From NCBI GenBank assembly GCA_030671915.1, contig DAOVHN010000135.1, positions 1 through 6,901 on the forward strand: a DNA stretch of 6,901 nucleotides, in the 5' to 3' direction. This document shows positions 1 to 5,418 of this stretch, piece by piece (position 1 is the first letter of the stretch; each line of letters opens with the position of its first letter). The notes under the pieces were generated by a model. The model was given only the letters and a program-made list of their open reading frames with translations. It ran no database searches and was not told the DNA's origin. This DNA comes from Pseudomonadota bacterium. GTDB taxonomy: Bacteria > Pseudomonadota > Alphaproteobacteria > UBA8366 > JADFVY01. The position numbers and the translations under genes were made by a program.

Positions 1-452
1 AAATGAGCACCGCTGCGAGCGAAATGCTTTCCCAACTGGGGTTCAAGGCGGCCTTCGGCTATCACTCCGGCGTGATCAACTCCCTGACGGACAACATGCA
101 GCTTCCTCGATTTCCGATGGTCGGCAGTTATGCAAAGAAAAAAGAGTTCATTATGCGCGTGAATACTCTGGCCCTGCCGCTTACCGATGTCACCCCCGCG
201 GATCCCATGGTAAACGGCGGCACGCCGACGAAATTCGCCTTCACCATAGACTTGGCGGCGGGCCGCATCCGAGGGTTCCATTGCTTCCATTCCAGCCAGG
301 GTCAGCTGGATCTCAAGGAGATTGGCGAGCGGCGCTATGAAGCCGCGCTGAACGGTTCACACCTGACGGGATCCTGGCGCATCAATTGTACCATGCCGAC
401 GGGCGGCAAGCGGTTTCGCTGGTGGGGAATGCAGTACTATAGCGCGAAATGA
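1..452 (+). CDS. Polysaccharide deacetylase (NodB/CE4-like), C-terminal part, 5'-truncated by window edge
   Basis: This is the C-terminal end of a putative polysaccharide deacetylase whose start lies outside the window. The first in-frame ATG, at base 3, is very probably internal. The visible 149 residues align end to end with residues 208-360 of the next gene, and this Met matches Met208 there, in its HGEM motif. The two bases before it (aa) fit the Glu codon of that motif. Shared blocks are AAFGxHSG, NTLxLPLxDVTPADP, HCFHSS and a closing WRxNCTxPTGGKRxRWWGMQ; by eye about half the aligned residues are identical, with one four-residue gap. The NodB catalytic motifs would be upstream and cannot be checked, so activity is inferred from the paralogue. 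Its TGA stop overlaps the next ATG (ATGA), which suggests translational coupling in one operon. The family call is strong; substrate is unknown. Confidence 0.85.
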   Translation, partial: MSTAASEMLSQLGFKAAFGYHSGVINSLTDNMQLPRFPMVGSYAKKKEFIMRVNTLALPLTDVTPADPMVNGGTPTKFAFTIDLAAGRIRGFHCFHSSQGQLDLKEIGERRYEAALNGSHLTGSWRINCTMPTGGKRFRWWGMQYYSAK

Positions 453-1531
453 ACAACTGTAAAACGGGGGTTGCGTTGACGATACCGAAAACACCGATCC
501 TTGCCCTGGTTCTATTGGCGGCGGCCTTCAGCCTGATTTCCCCGCGCGACGGACTGGCGCAAAGCGGAGCCGGGCAGTCGGCGGTCGTGCTCAACTATCA
601 GCGCTTCGGCGAAGGCCGCTATCCGGAAACCAGCGTCGCCGCCAGTCAGTTCAGCGCACATGTCGAAACCCTTGCCGGCGGCCGGTACAACGTTATTCCG
701 GCACAGGACATTATCACCGCCCTGTTCAGCGGCCAGACATTGCCCAACCGGTCTGTCGCGATCACCATAGACGACGCCTACCGCTCGGCCTACGACGTGG
801 CCTGGCCGCGCCTGAAGAGGGCGGGCCTGCCCTTCACCCTGTTCGTATCGACCGACGCCATCGACGAAGGCGGCCCCGGTTTCATGACCTGGGACCAGAT
901 TCGCGAACTCAGGGACGCGGGCGTGACCATTGGCGCGCACGGGGCCGCCCATGCCCACCTGGTTGATCTGTCGCCCGAAGAGGTCCGGGCCGATATCGAG
1001 CGATCGGTCAGGCGCATCGAAGAAGAGCTGGGCGCGCCCCCGGTGCTGTTTTCCTATCCGCATGGCGAAATGACCTTCGCGGCCCGCGATGTCATCGCCG
1101 CGGCCGGGTTCGAGGCTGCCTTCGGCCAGCATTCGGGGACTGTTACCGAAGCGTCGGATCGCCACATGTTGCCGCGCTTTTCGATCAACGGGAAATACGG
1201 AACCGAATCCGAATTCTCCAAGCGCATCAATACGCTGGGCCTGCCGTTGCGCGATGTCACCCCGGCCGACCCCTATATCGAGGGCGCCGCCCCGCCGGTC
1301 ATCGGATTTACCGTCGACAAGACCGTGGGGCGCACCCGCAATCTGCACTGTTTTCATTCCAGCGCGAGCGAGGATTTCATAGAGATTTCCGTGGCCGCGC
1401 TGGAAGGACGGCGGTACGAGTTACGTTTCAGCGAGGCTTTTCCAATCGGCCCCTGGCGCGTCAATTGCACGATCCCGACCGGCGGCAAGCGGATCCGCTG
1501 GTGGGGCATGCAGTTCTATTCGGCCGGGTAA
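449..1531 (+). CDS. Secreted polysaccharide deacetylase, NodB homology (CE4) family
   Basis: A 360-residue putative exported deacetylase that would remove N- or O-acetyl groups from an envelope or extracellular polysaccharide. An N-terminal hydrophobic segment (about residues 16-31), followed by DGLAQ, looks like a signal peptide cleaved near Ala37. The NodB domain spans roughly residues 44-230. Motif 1 is TIDDAY (106-111), with the presumed base Asp108 and metal ligand Asp109. Motif 2 is the H-x3-H metal pair His164/His168. Motif 3 is SYPHGE (202-207), where the usual aromatic of PYG is His. After the barrel come about 130 residues with two conserved cysteines (HCFHSS at 300-305, VNCT at 338-341) and a basic-aromatic end, KRIRWWGMQFYS; this tail is shared with the truncated upstream copy. 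The start is the ATG of an ATGA overlap; a TTG at 476 is the only nearby alternative and would still retain the hydrophobic segment. Substrate is not predictable; peptidoglycan, capsule and a PNAG-like polymer are all possible. Confidence 0.88.
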   Translation: MNNCKTGVALTIPKTPILALVLLAAAFSLISPRDGLAQSGAGQSAVVLNYQRFGEGRYPETSVAASQFSAHVETLAGGRYNVIPAQDIITALFSGQTLPNRSVAITIDDAYRSAYDVAWPRLKRAGLPFTLFVSTDAIDEGGPGFMTWDQIRELRDAGVTIGAHGAAHAHLVDLSPEEVRADIERSVRRIEEELGAPPVLFSYPHGEMTFAARDVIAAAGFEAAFGQHSGTVTEASDRHMLPRFSINGKYGTESEFSKRINTLGLPLRDVTPADPYIEGAAPPVIGFTVDKTVGRTRNLHCFHSSASEDFIEISVAALEGRRYELRFSEAFPIGPWRVNCTIPTGGKRIRWWGMQFYSAG

Positions 1532-1543
1532 CGACCCTTGGTT

Positions 1544-2545
1544 TCAGGCACCTGATTCGAAGCCTATAATCTCGTCGCTGAGAATGGCGCCGTCGAGCGG
1601 TGCCAGCCGGTTGACCCGGATCATGCTGCGCAGCAGTTCGACATATTCCTCGCCTCTTTCGGAGTACGGCTCCAGCCCAGCCGCCAGCGTAATGCCGTCC
1701 GGCCGCACCCCATTCCTCCGCGCCTCCTGGCGCAACGCCCGCAGCCCGCGGTAGGCCCGGTGGGTATTGAGGTTCAGGATATAGGCGGTTACGGATTCCG
1801 ACAGGCGGTCGAAGGCCCGCACCTTGTGGGTCATGCCTTCCGTGCGCTCCGCCGGCACCAGGCCCTTGCCGCCGGCCGTCGTCCATTGCCCGAAAATCGC
1901 ATTCCCCTGCGTCGCGAATCGCGAAGTGCCCCAGCCACTTTCGATGGCCGCCTGGGCCAGGGCCAGCGATACCGGCAGGACATCCACCCGCTTGAGCAGA
2001 ATATCCAGGCGATCCGGTTCGGTCTTGTAACGCTTGGCCAGCCGGCTGAGCCAGGACTGCAGACTCGGCGGCAATGGTAGGCCCGATTTGATCATGGCTG
2101 AAACATAGAGCAGGCGTTTGCGTTCCACCGCGATATGGGCGTTCGCTTCCAGAATAAGTGGCAGAACCAGCGCCAGGAACACGGCCTTACGCCGGTTCGC
2201 GTTCCGGATATCCGCCAGACCGTTGGGCAGCGTTGCCAGACGTAGCCTCGGCACCGGTTTATTGAACTTGCGAACCAGATCCAGGCTGTAGCCCGAATCG
2301 CGGAAGGCTTTTTCCAGCACCGCGACGGTTGGCGTAACGATGAAGGCGATCTCCGGGCTGGCGGCGATCGCAATATGGCTTGCCGGCGCCGGTGGCTCAT
2401 AGCGAACGACCGGGACGGCCGCCGCCAGTTCCGCCGACATTTCGACGGCAATCATCAGAGCGAGGCCTGCTATTCCGGCCCCCATGCCAAGCCAGGCGCG
2501 GGTCGTGGTTCGGCACGTTTCAACTGGATCAGGCGATATCCCCAA
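1544..2545 (-). CDS. Bax-like protein with glucosaminidase domain (putative endo-beta-N-acetylglucosaminidase)
   Basis: A 333-residue protein of the bacterial Bax family (COG2992-like), predicted to cleave N-acetylglucosaminyl bonds in peptidoglycan. Residues 17-35 are hydrophobic and could be a membrane anchor or uncleaved signal, placing the rest in the periplasm. The domain signature is clear: LAQAAIESGWGTSRF (196-210), with the likely catalytic Glu202, then GNAIFGQW (214-221), and a later stretch (AFDRLSESVTAYILNLNTH, 244-262) typical of these enzymes. Family members such as E. coli Bax are somewhat shorter; the extra length is N-terminal. I chose the TTG start at 2545 because a strong Shine-Dalgarno (GAGGGGGA, 2560-2553) lies 7 nt upstream; the first ATG (2485) has no good site and would trim the segment before the hydrophobic stretch. 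It follows nfu by 54 bp on the same strand and converges with the deacetylase gene 12 bp away. Catalytic activity is inferred from the family. Confidence 0.87.
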   Translation of the reverse strand: MGISPDPVETCRTTTRAWLGMGAGIAGLALMIAVEMSAELAAAVPVVRYEPPAPASHIAIAASPEIAFIVTPTVAVLEKAFRDSGYSLDLVRKFNKPVPRLRLATLPNGLADIRNANRRKAVFLALVLPLILEANAHIAVERKRLLYVSAMIKSGLPLPPSLQSWLSRLAKRYKTEPDRLDILLKRVDVLPVSLALAQAAIESGWGTSRFATQGNAIFGQWTTAGGKGLVPAERTEGMTHKVRAFDRLSESVTAYILNLNTHRAYRGLRALRQEARRNGVRPDGITLAAGLEPYSERGEEYVELLRSMIRVNRLAPLDGAILSDEIIGFESGA

Positions 2546-2552
2546 CGCACTG

Positions 2553-2560
2553 TCCCCCTC
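2553..2560 (-). promoter_or_regulatory. Shine-Dalgarno supporting a TTG start for the Bax-like gene
   Basis: On the minus strand the sequence reads GAGGGGGA, then 7 nt, then TTG at 2545. This is the best ribosome-binding match near the 5' end of the reading frame and decides in favour of the rare TTG start over the downstream ATG at 2485. Confidence 0.6.
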
Positions 2561-2562
2561 GG

Positions 2563-2591
2563 GCCGGCCGTGGCCGGCACCGCATTTTTTT
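2563..2591. repeat. Perfect 7-bp inverted repeat with adjacent T-run, between nfu and the Bax-like gene
   Basis: GCCGGCC (2563-2569) and GGCCGGC (2572-2578) form a perfect stem around a 2-nt centre (in practice 6 bp with a 4-nt loop). On the plus strand, seven Ts follow at 2585-2591 after a 6-nt gap, so it resembles an intrinsic terminator pointing rightward, toward the 3' end of nfu. Both flanking genes are on the minus strand, where the T-run becomes an A-run ahead of the stem, so it is not a normal terminator for nfu. In a minus-strand transcript the stem would sit immediately upstream of the Shine-Dalgarno of the Bax-like gene. Function is unknown. Confidence 0.45.
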
Positions 2592-2599
2592 ATATCTCC

Positions 2600-3157
2600 C
2601 TATACGGCGCGAACTTCCGTTACCTCCGGAACATAGTGCCGCAACATATTTTCTATGCCGTTTTTCAGGGTCATGGTCGAGCTTGGGCAATTGCCACAGG
2701 CGCCACGCATTTGCAACAGCACAACACCCTGCTGGAACCCGTGAAAGACGATATCGCCGCCATCCTGCGCGACGACGGGGCGGACGCGGGTTTCCAGAAG
2801 CTCCTTGATCTGGGACACCACCTCCGCGTCTTCCTCGTTATAGTCTTCTTCCGCCGCGCCGGACGCACCTTCGGTCATGATCGCGTTGCCGGCCGTAAAG
2901 TGCTCCATGATCACGCCCAGAATCGCGGGCTTCAGCAAGGGCCACTCGGCCGCATCATTTTTGGTGACCGAAATGAAATCGGCGCCAAGGAACACGCCCG
3001 ACACGTCATCGATGCGAAACAGCCGCTCGGCCAGCGGCGATTTTCCCGTGGCCTCGTCGGCCGAACGGAAATCCACCGTGCCGTCCGCGAGCACGGCCTG
3101 CCCCGGTATGAACTTCAGCGTGGCCGGATTCGGCGTCTGCTCTGTTTGAATAAACAT
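2600..3157 (-). CDS. nfu: NifU family Fe-S cluster scaffold/carrier protein (Nfu type)
   Basis: A 185-residue cytoplasmic protein that would carry and deliver Fe-S clusters to client apoproteins. It has the two-domain layout of mitochondrial NFU1 and alphaproteobacterial homologues. The Nfu N-terminal domain covers about residues 1-90 and opens with the diagnostic FIQTEQTPNPATLKFIPG. An acidic linker follows (AAEEDYNEEDAE, 101-112). The NifU C-terminal domain (about 113-185) contains RPVVAQDGGDIVFHGF and the cluster-binding pair Cys154-x2-Cys157 in GACGNCPSS. Length is normal for the family. The ATG at 3157 has an AGGAG 10 nt upstream (3172-3168). The upstream stress-protein gene ends 114 bp away, so nfu may have its own promoter; only a weak candidate is visible, TACAAT at 3246-3241 without a good -35. 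It acts on clusters made elsewhere; no isc or suf genes are in the window. Confidence 0.95.
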   Translation of the reverse strand: MFIQTEQTPNPATLKFIPGQAVLADGTVDFRSADEATGKSPLAERLFRIDDVSGVFLGADFISVTKNDAAEWPLLKPAILGVIMEHFTAGNAIMTEGASGAAEEDYNEEDAEVVSQIKELLETRVRPVVAQDGGDIVFHGFQQGVVLLQMRGACGNCPSSTMTLKNGIENMLRHYVPEVTEVRAV

Positions 3158-3271
3158 CTTAACTGATCTCCTGCCGGATAGGCTTGTATGTCTGGATGGA
3201 GAAGATTGTCCCTGTTCGGTCGAAAATCAACCCTTCACGCATTGTACCTTTTAGCGGTTCGGGTAAGACTC

Positions 3272-3772
3272 TCAGGTAATGGCGATGATTTTCTCGTCAC
3301 TCAGCGATCCGGGTACGATCGTTACCGGCACACGCAATCTCGCGCCGCCCTTGCCGACCAAATGGCTGATCAGCGGGCCGGGGCCCGACGATTCGGTGCT
3401 GGCCGCCAGCACAAGAACCGATATCGATTCCTCCTCGTCCAGAAGCTTTTCCAGTTCATCCCCGATGTCACCTTCGCGCATATGGACGACCGGGTAGTTT
3501 CCCGACCATTCCTTGACCTCCGCCGACAGCTTCTGCATCAGGCCCTCGGCCTCCTCACGCGCTTCCTCGCGCATCAGTTCGCCCACTGCCATCCAGTGCT
3601 GGAATTCCGCTGGCTGCTGCACGTAAAGCAGCGCGACGCGGCCACCGGTGCGCATGGCGCGGCGCGACGCGAAGTGAAGCGCAACCTGCATTTCCTCGGA
3701 ATCGTCGACGACGACGAGGAAGGTGCGGTCGGCCTCGATCCCGCCTGGTTTGCTTTGGCTTTTTTCCGCCAT
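3272..3772 (-). CDS. Universal stress protein (UspA-like) family
   Basis: A 166-residue single-domain cytoplasmic protein of the Usp fold. The first strand and loop read FLVVVDDSEE (18-27), followed by an amphipathic helix with ALHFASRRAMRTGG (31-44), a second strand RVALLYVQQP (45-54), a charged helix rich in Glu and Arg (66-89), and near the end LVLAAST (120-126) and VPVTIVPG (148-155). The usual nucleotide motif G-x2-G-x9-G-S/T is not present in standard form; the corresponding area reads SSGPGPLISHLVGKGG (128-143), so ATP binding is doubtful. I chose the ATG at 3772 because GGGGG lies 7 nt upstream; the frame is open to a TTG at 3844, but that falls inside a promoter-like sequence. The gene is 90 bp from hisN and 114 bp from nfu, all on one strand. 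Family membership is good; the specific role is unknown. Confidence 0.86.
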   Translation of the reverse strand: MAEKSQSKPGGIEADRTFLVVVDDSEEMQVALHFASRRAMRTGGRVALLYVQQPAEFQHWMAVGELMREEAREEAEGLMQKLSAEVKEWSGNYPVVHMREGDIGDELEKLLDEEESISVLVLAASTESSGPGPLISHLVGKGGARLRVPVTIVPGSLSDEKIIAIT

Positions 3773-3787
3773 AAGAATTCCCCCGAA

Positions 3788-3802
3788 GGCCGTGTAACGG
3801 CC
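3788..3802. repeat. Perfect 6-bp inverted repeat in the predicted 5' leader of the stress-protein gene
   Basis: GGCCGT (3788-3793), a 3-nt centre, and ACGGCC (3797-3802) form a perfect palindrome. In the minus-strand transcript it lies a few nucleotides upstream of the GGGGG ribosome-binding site and just downstream of the predicted transcription start. There is no T-run after it, so it is not a typical terminator for hisN. It may be a leader stem affecting translation or stability, or an operator. Confidence 0.45.
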
Positions 3803-3815
3803 CAAATCACCTGAT

Positions 3816-3844
3816 ATAATGCCCTTTAATGCCGACACGGGCAA
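3816..3844 (-). promoter_or_regulatory. Putative sigma-70-type promoter for the universal stress protein gene
   Basis: On the minus strand, TTGCCC (3844-3839) is followed by a 17-nt spacer and CATTAT (3821-3816). Each hexamer matches four of six consensus bases and the spacing is optimal. Transcription would begin near 3809, giving a leader of about 37 nt that contains the inverted repeat at 3788-3802. It lies in the 90-bp gap after hisN, so the stress-protein gene could be expressed independently of the upstream pair. Confidence 0.4.
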
Positions 3845-3862
3845 TCACTCTGAACGGCTCTT

Positions 3863-4648
3863 TCACGCTGCGAGAATTTGCCGCGCCGCTTCATGCAGTC
3901 CCGGACTGGCCGCGGCCACCACCTTGCCGCCCGACTCCAGGCCCAGCGGTTTGCCCTGCCAGTCGGTGATGACGCCCCCGGCCCCTTCGATAATGGGCAC
4001 GTGGGCGCAGTAATCGTATGGGGCCATATCGCCCTCGACGACCAGATCGATGTGGCCGGAAGCCAGCATGGCGTACTGGTAGCATTCGCCGCCGTAATGC
4101 ACGAACTTCACGGACTCGCTCAGGCGGGCGAAGCTGGCGCGTTCGGCCTCGACCTCGTCGAACATATGCGGCGAGGTCGACCACAGCACCGCGTCGCCAA
4201 GACCTCCGCGCGCAGCCACGCGGACCGGCGCGCCGTTCAACGCGGTAGGCCGGCCGGCGGCGCCGACCCACCGTTCGTGGGTCACCGGCTGGTCGATGAT
4301 CCCCAATATCGGCTTGCCCCCGTGCATCAGCGCGATCAAAGTACCGAATACCGGCACGCCGCTGAGAAACGCCTTGGTGCCGTCCACCGGATCCAGCACC
4401 CATACATATTCCGCGTCGGCCCGGTCGCGGCCGTGTTCCTCGCCGACCACCCCGTGGTCCGGGAAGGTTCGCGCGATGATCTCGCGCATCCTGGTCTCGG
4501 CATCGCGGTCGGCGATGGTGACCGGACTCTCATCCGCCTTGTCGATGATGCCCAGCGGCTGGCGGAAATGGCGCATCAGCACCTCGCCGGCGGCATCGGC
4601 CAGTTGCCCGCCCAGGGCGACGAAGGCGTCGGGACAGTTCTCGGTCAT
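3863..4648 (-). CDS. hisN: Inositol monophosphatase-fold phosphatase, probable histidinol-phosphatase (HisN type)
   Basis: A 261-residue Mg2+-dependent phosphatase of the inositol monophosphatase family, probably converting L-histidinol phosphate to L-histidinol, the penultimate stage of histidine synthesis. The metal-site motifs are VVGEEHG (67-73, Glu70/Glu71), [10 protein letters not shown] (85-94, Asp86/Asp89) and [15 protein letters not shown] (211-225, with the last metal Asp at 212). The segment [20 protein letters not shown] (186-205) and PYDYCA are characteristic of the HisN subfamily rather than of inositol phosphatases or CysQ, so I favour HisN; general inositol-phosphatase activity remains the main alternative. 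The chosen ATG at 4648 fits the family N-terminus; the frame is open further upstream but that part overlaps the cytochrome gene. The ribosome site is weak (CGGAAAAAAC before ATG). It lies 29 nt after the cytochrome c stop, so co-transcription is likely. No other his genes are present. Confidence 0.87.
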   Translation of the reverse strand: MTENCPDAFVALGGQLADAAGEVLMRHFRQPLGIIDKADESPVTIADRDAETRMREIIARTFPDHGVVGEEHGRDRADAEYVWVLDPVDGTKAFLSGVPVFGTLIALMHGGKPILGIIDQPVTHERWVGAAGRPTALNGAPVRVAARGGLGDAVLWSTSPHMFDEVEAERASFARLSESVKFVHYGGECYQYAMLASGHIDLVVEGDMAPYDYCAHVPIIEGAGGVITDWQGKPLGLESGGKVVAAASPGLHEAARQILAA

Positions 4649-4677
4649 GTTTTTTCCGCGGTGCGGCGCTCGCTCCG

Positions 4678-5292
4678 TCAGGGCAGCGGCTTCGGATCGT
4701 CGCTGCGGCCGCGCAGGAAGGCGATCAGGTTGGCCCGGTCTTCCGCTTTCTTGAGGCCCGCGAAGCTCATCTTGGTGCCCGCCGCGAAATCCTTCGGCTT
4801 GGTCAGGAAGGCATCCAGATTGTCGTAGGTCCATTCGCCGCCCAGCCCGGACAGCGCGCCGGAATATTTGTAACCTTCGCCGCCGGCGATGGCCTTGCCG
4901 ACGATATCCCACAGGTTCGGGCCGACCTTTTTCTTGCCGCCCTTATCGAAGCTGTGACAGGCGGCGCATTTCTTCGAAAGCTTGGCGCCAGCCTCGGCGT
5001 CCGCGGCTGCCAGCAGCGCCGCGATGCCGCCGCCCGCCGGTGCCTCCGGCTCGGTGGTCACGACCGTTTCCACCGGGGCCTCCGGTTCGGCCGCGGCCGT
5101 CTCGGTGGGCTGTTCCTCCGGCGTGGCCTCTTCCGTCGCAGCCTCTTCGACCGCTATCAACGGATAGGCGGCCTTCTCGATTTCGCCGGGATGATACAGG
5201 AACACACTTCCGTAATGGGCAAACAACGCGACCCAGATGGCCAGCAAGAGGCCCAGTGCGATATATGTTTTAAAGGCTGGATTTTTCGACAT
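4678..5292 (-). CDS. Membrane-anchored class I cytochrome c
   Basis: A 204-residue monohaem cytochrome c that should shuttle electrons in the periplasm while tethered to the inner membrane, similar in layout to CycM-type cytochromes (c552/c556). An uncleaved N-terminal helix covers about residues 9-27 ([20 protein letters not shown] region). A long acidic Ala/Glu/Pro/Thr linker follows (about 48-86, with repeats such as AAEPEAP and TTEPEAP). The haem domain begins near 97: CAACH (109-113) binds haem, [10 protein letters not shown] (123-132) is the usual Pro-Asn-Leu segment, and Met175 in GTKMSFAG is the probable sixth ligand. I chose the ATG at 5292 (AGGA 10 nt upstream); a GTG at 5313 would add seven residues but its GGGAG is only 3 nt away. 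It diverges from kdsB and leads into hisN. Its partner complex (bc1 or an oxidase) is not in the window. Confidence 0.92.
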   Translation of the reverse strand: MSKNPAFKTYIALGLLLAIWVALFAHYGSVFLYHPGEIEKAAYPLIAVEEAATEEATPEEQPTETAAAEPEAPVETVVTTEPEAPAGGGIAALLAAADAEAGAKLSKKCAACHSFDKGGKKKVGPNLWDIVGKAIAGGEGYKYSGALSGLGGEWTYDNLDAFLTKPKDFAAGTKMSFAGLKKAEDRANLIAFLRGRSDDPKPLP

Positions 5293-5333
5293 GGTCCATG
5301 TTTCCTGTTTCACCTTCTCCCAACGGCCAGCGC

Positions 5334-5362
5334 GGTATATTCTTTGCGCCGCCGGAAATCAA
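5334..5362 (-). promoter_or_regulatory. Putative sigma-70-type promoter for the cytochrome c-hisN unit
   Basis: The minus strand reads TTGATT (5362-5357), a 17-nt spacer, then TATACC (5339-5334). Each hexamer matches four of six consensus bases at ideal spacing. The predicted start near 5327 gives a leader of about 35 nt before the ATG at 5292. The same stretch on the plus strand holds a -10-like TATATT (5336-5341) that could serve kdsB, but no convincing -35 accompanies it. Confidence 0.45.
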
Positions 5363-5418
5363 CAATAGTCCGCAACACAGCGAAAATTCGTCGCAGCCAA
5401 CACCCCCGGAAAGCGCCC

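Noticed and set aside
3..5. ATG at base 3 as the true start of the first gene
   Set aside because: It aligns with an internal Met of the paralogue and would leave a protein without any NodB catalytic motif.
512..1357. Long minus-strand open frame opposite the complete deacetylase gene
   Set aside because: It has no recognisable motifs and lies opposite a gene with signal peptide and full NodB motifs; such frames are expected in GC-rich DNA.
2375..3166. Plus-strand open frame opposite nfu and the 5' end of the Bax-like gene
   Set aside because: It covers the antisense of two well supported genes and their intergenic hairpin, with low-complexity His/Arg-rich translation.
3188..3814. Plus-strand open frame opposite the universal stress protein gene
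   Set aside because: No family resemblance and no ribosome site; the opposite strand encodes a recognisable Usp protein.
3815..3820. Perfect TATAAT on the plus strand after hisN
   Set aside because: No -35 at suitable distance and no plus-strand gene downstream; the overlapping minus-strand hexamer fits the stress-protein promoter better.
3878..4828. Long plus-strand frame opposite hisN and the 3' end of the cytochrome gene
   Set aside because: The minus strand has clear phosphatase and cytochrome motifs; this frame is a GC-driven shadow.
4649..4912. N-terminal extension of the hisN reading frame
   Set aside because: The extra 88 residues overlap the cytochrome haem domain in another frame and have no resemblance to the phosphatase family.
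5357..5370. FNR/Anr-type box (TTGAT-N4-ATCAA) upstream of the cytochrome gene
   Set aside because: Only the TTGAT half is present on the minus strand; the matching ATCAA half is absent at the required spacing.
4954..5418. N-terminal extension of the kdsB reading frame
   Set aside because: The upstream part is antisense to the cytochrome gene; the family N-terminus starts at 5419 with its own ribosome site.
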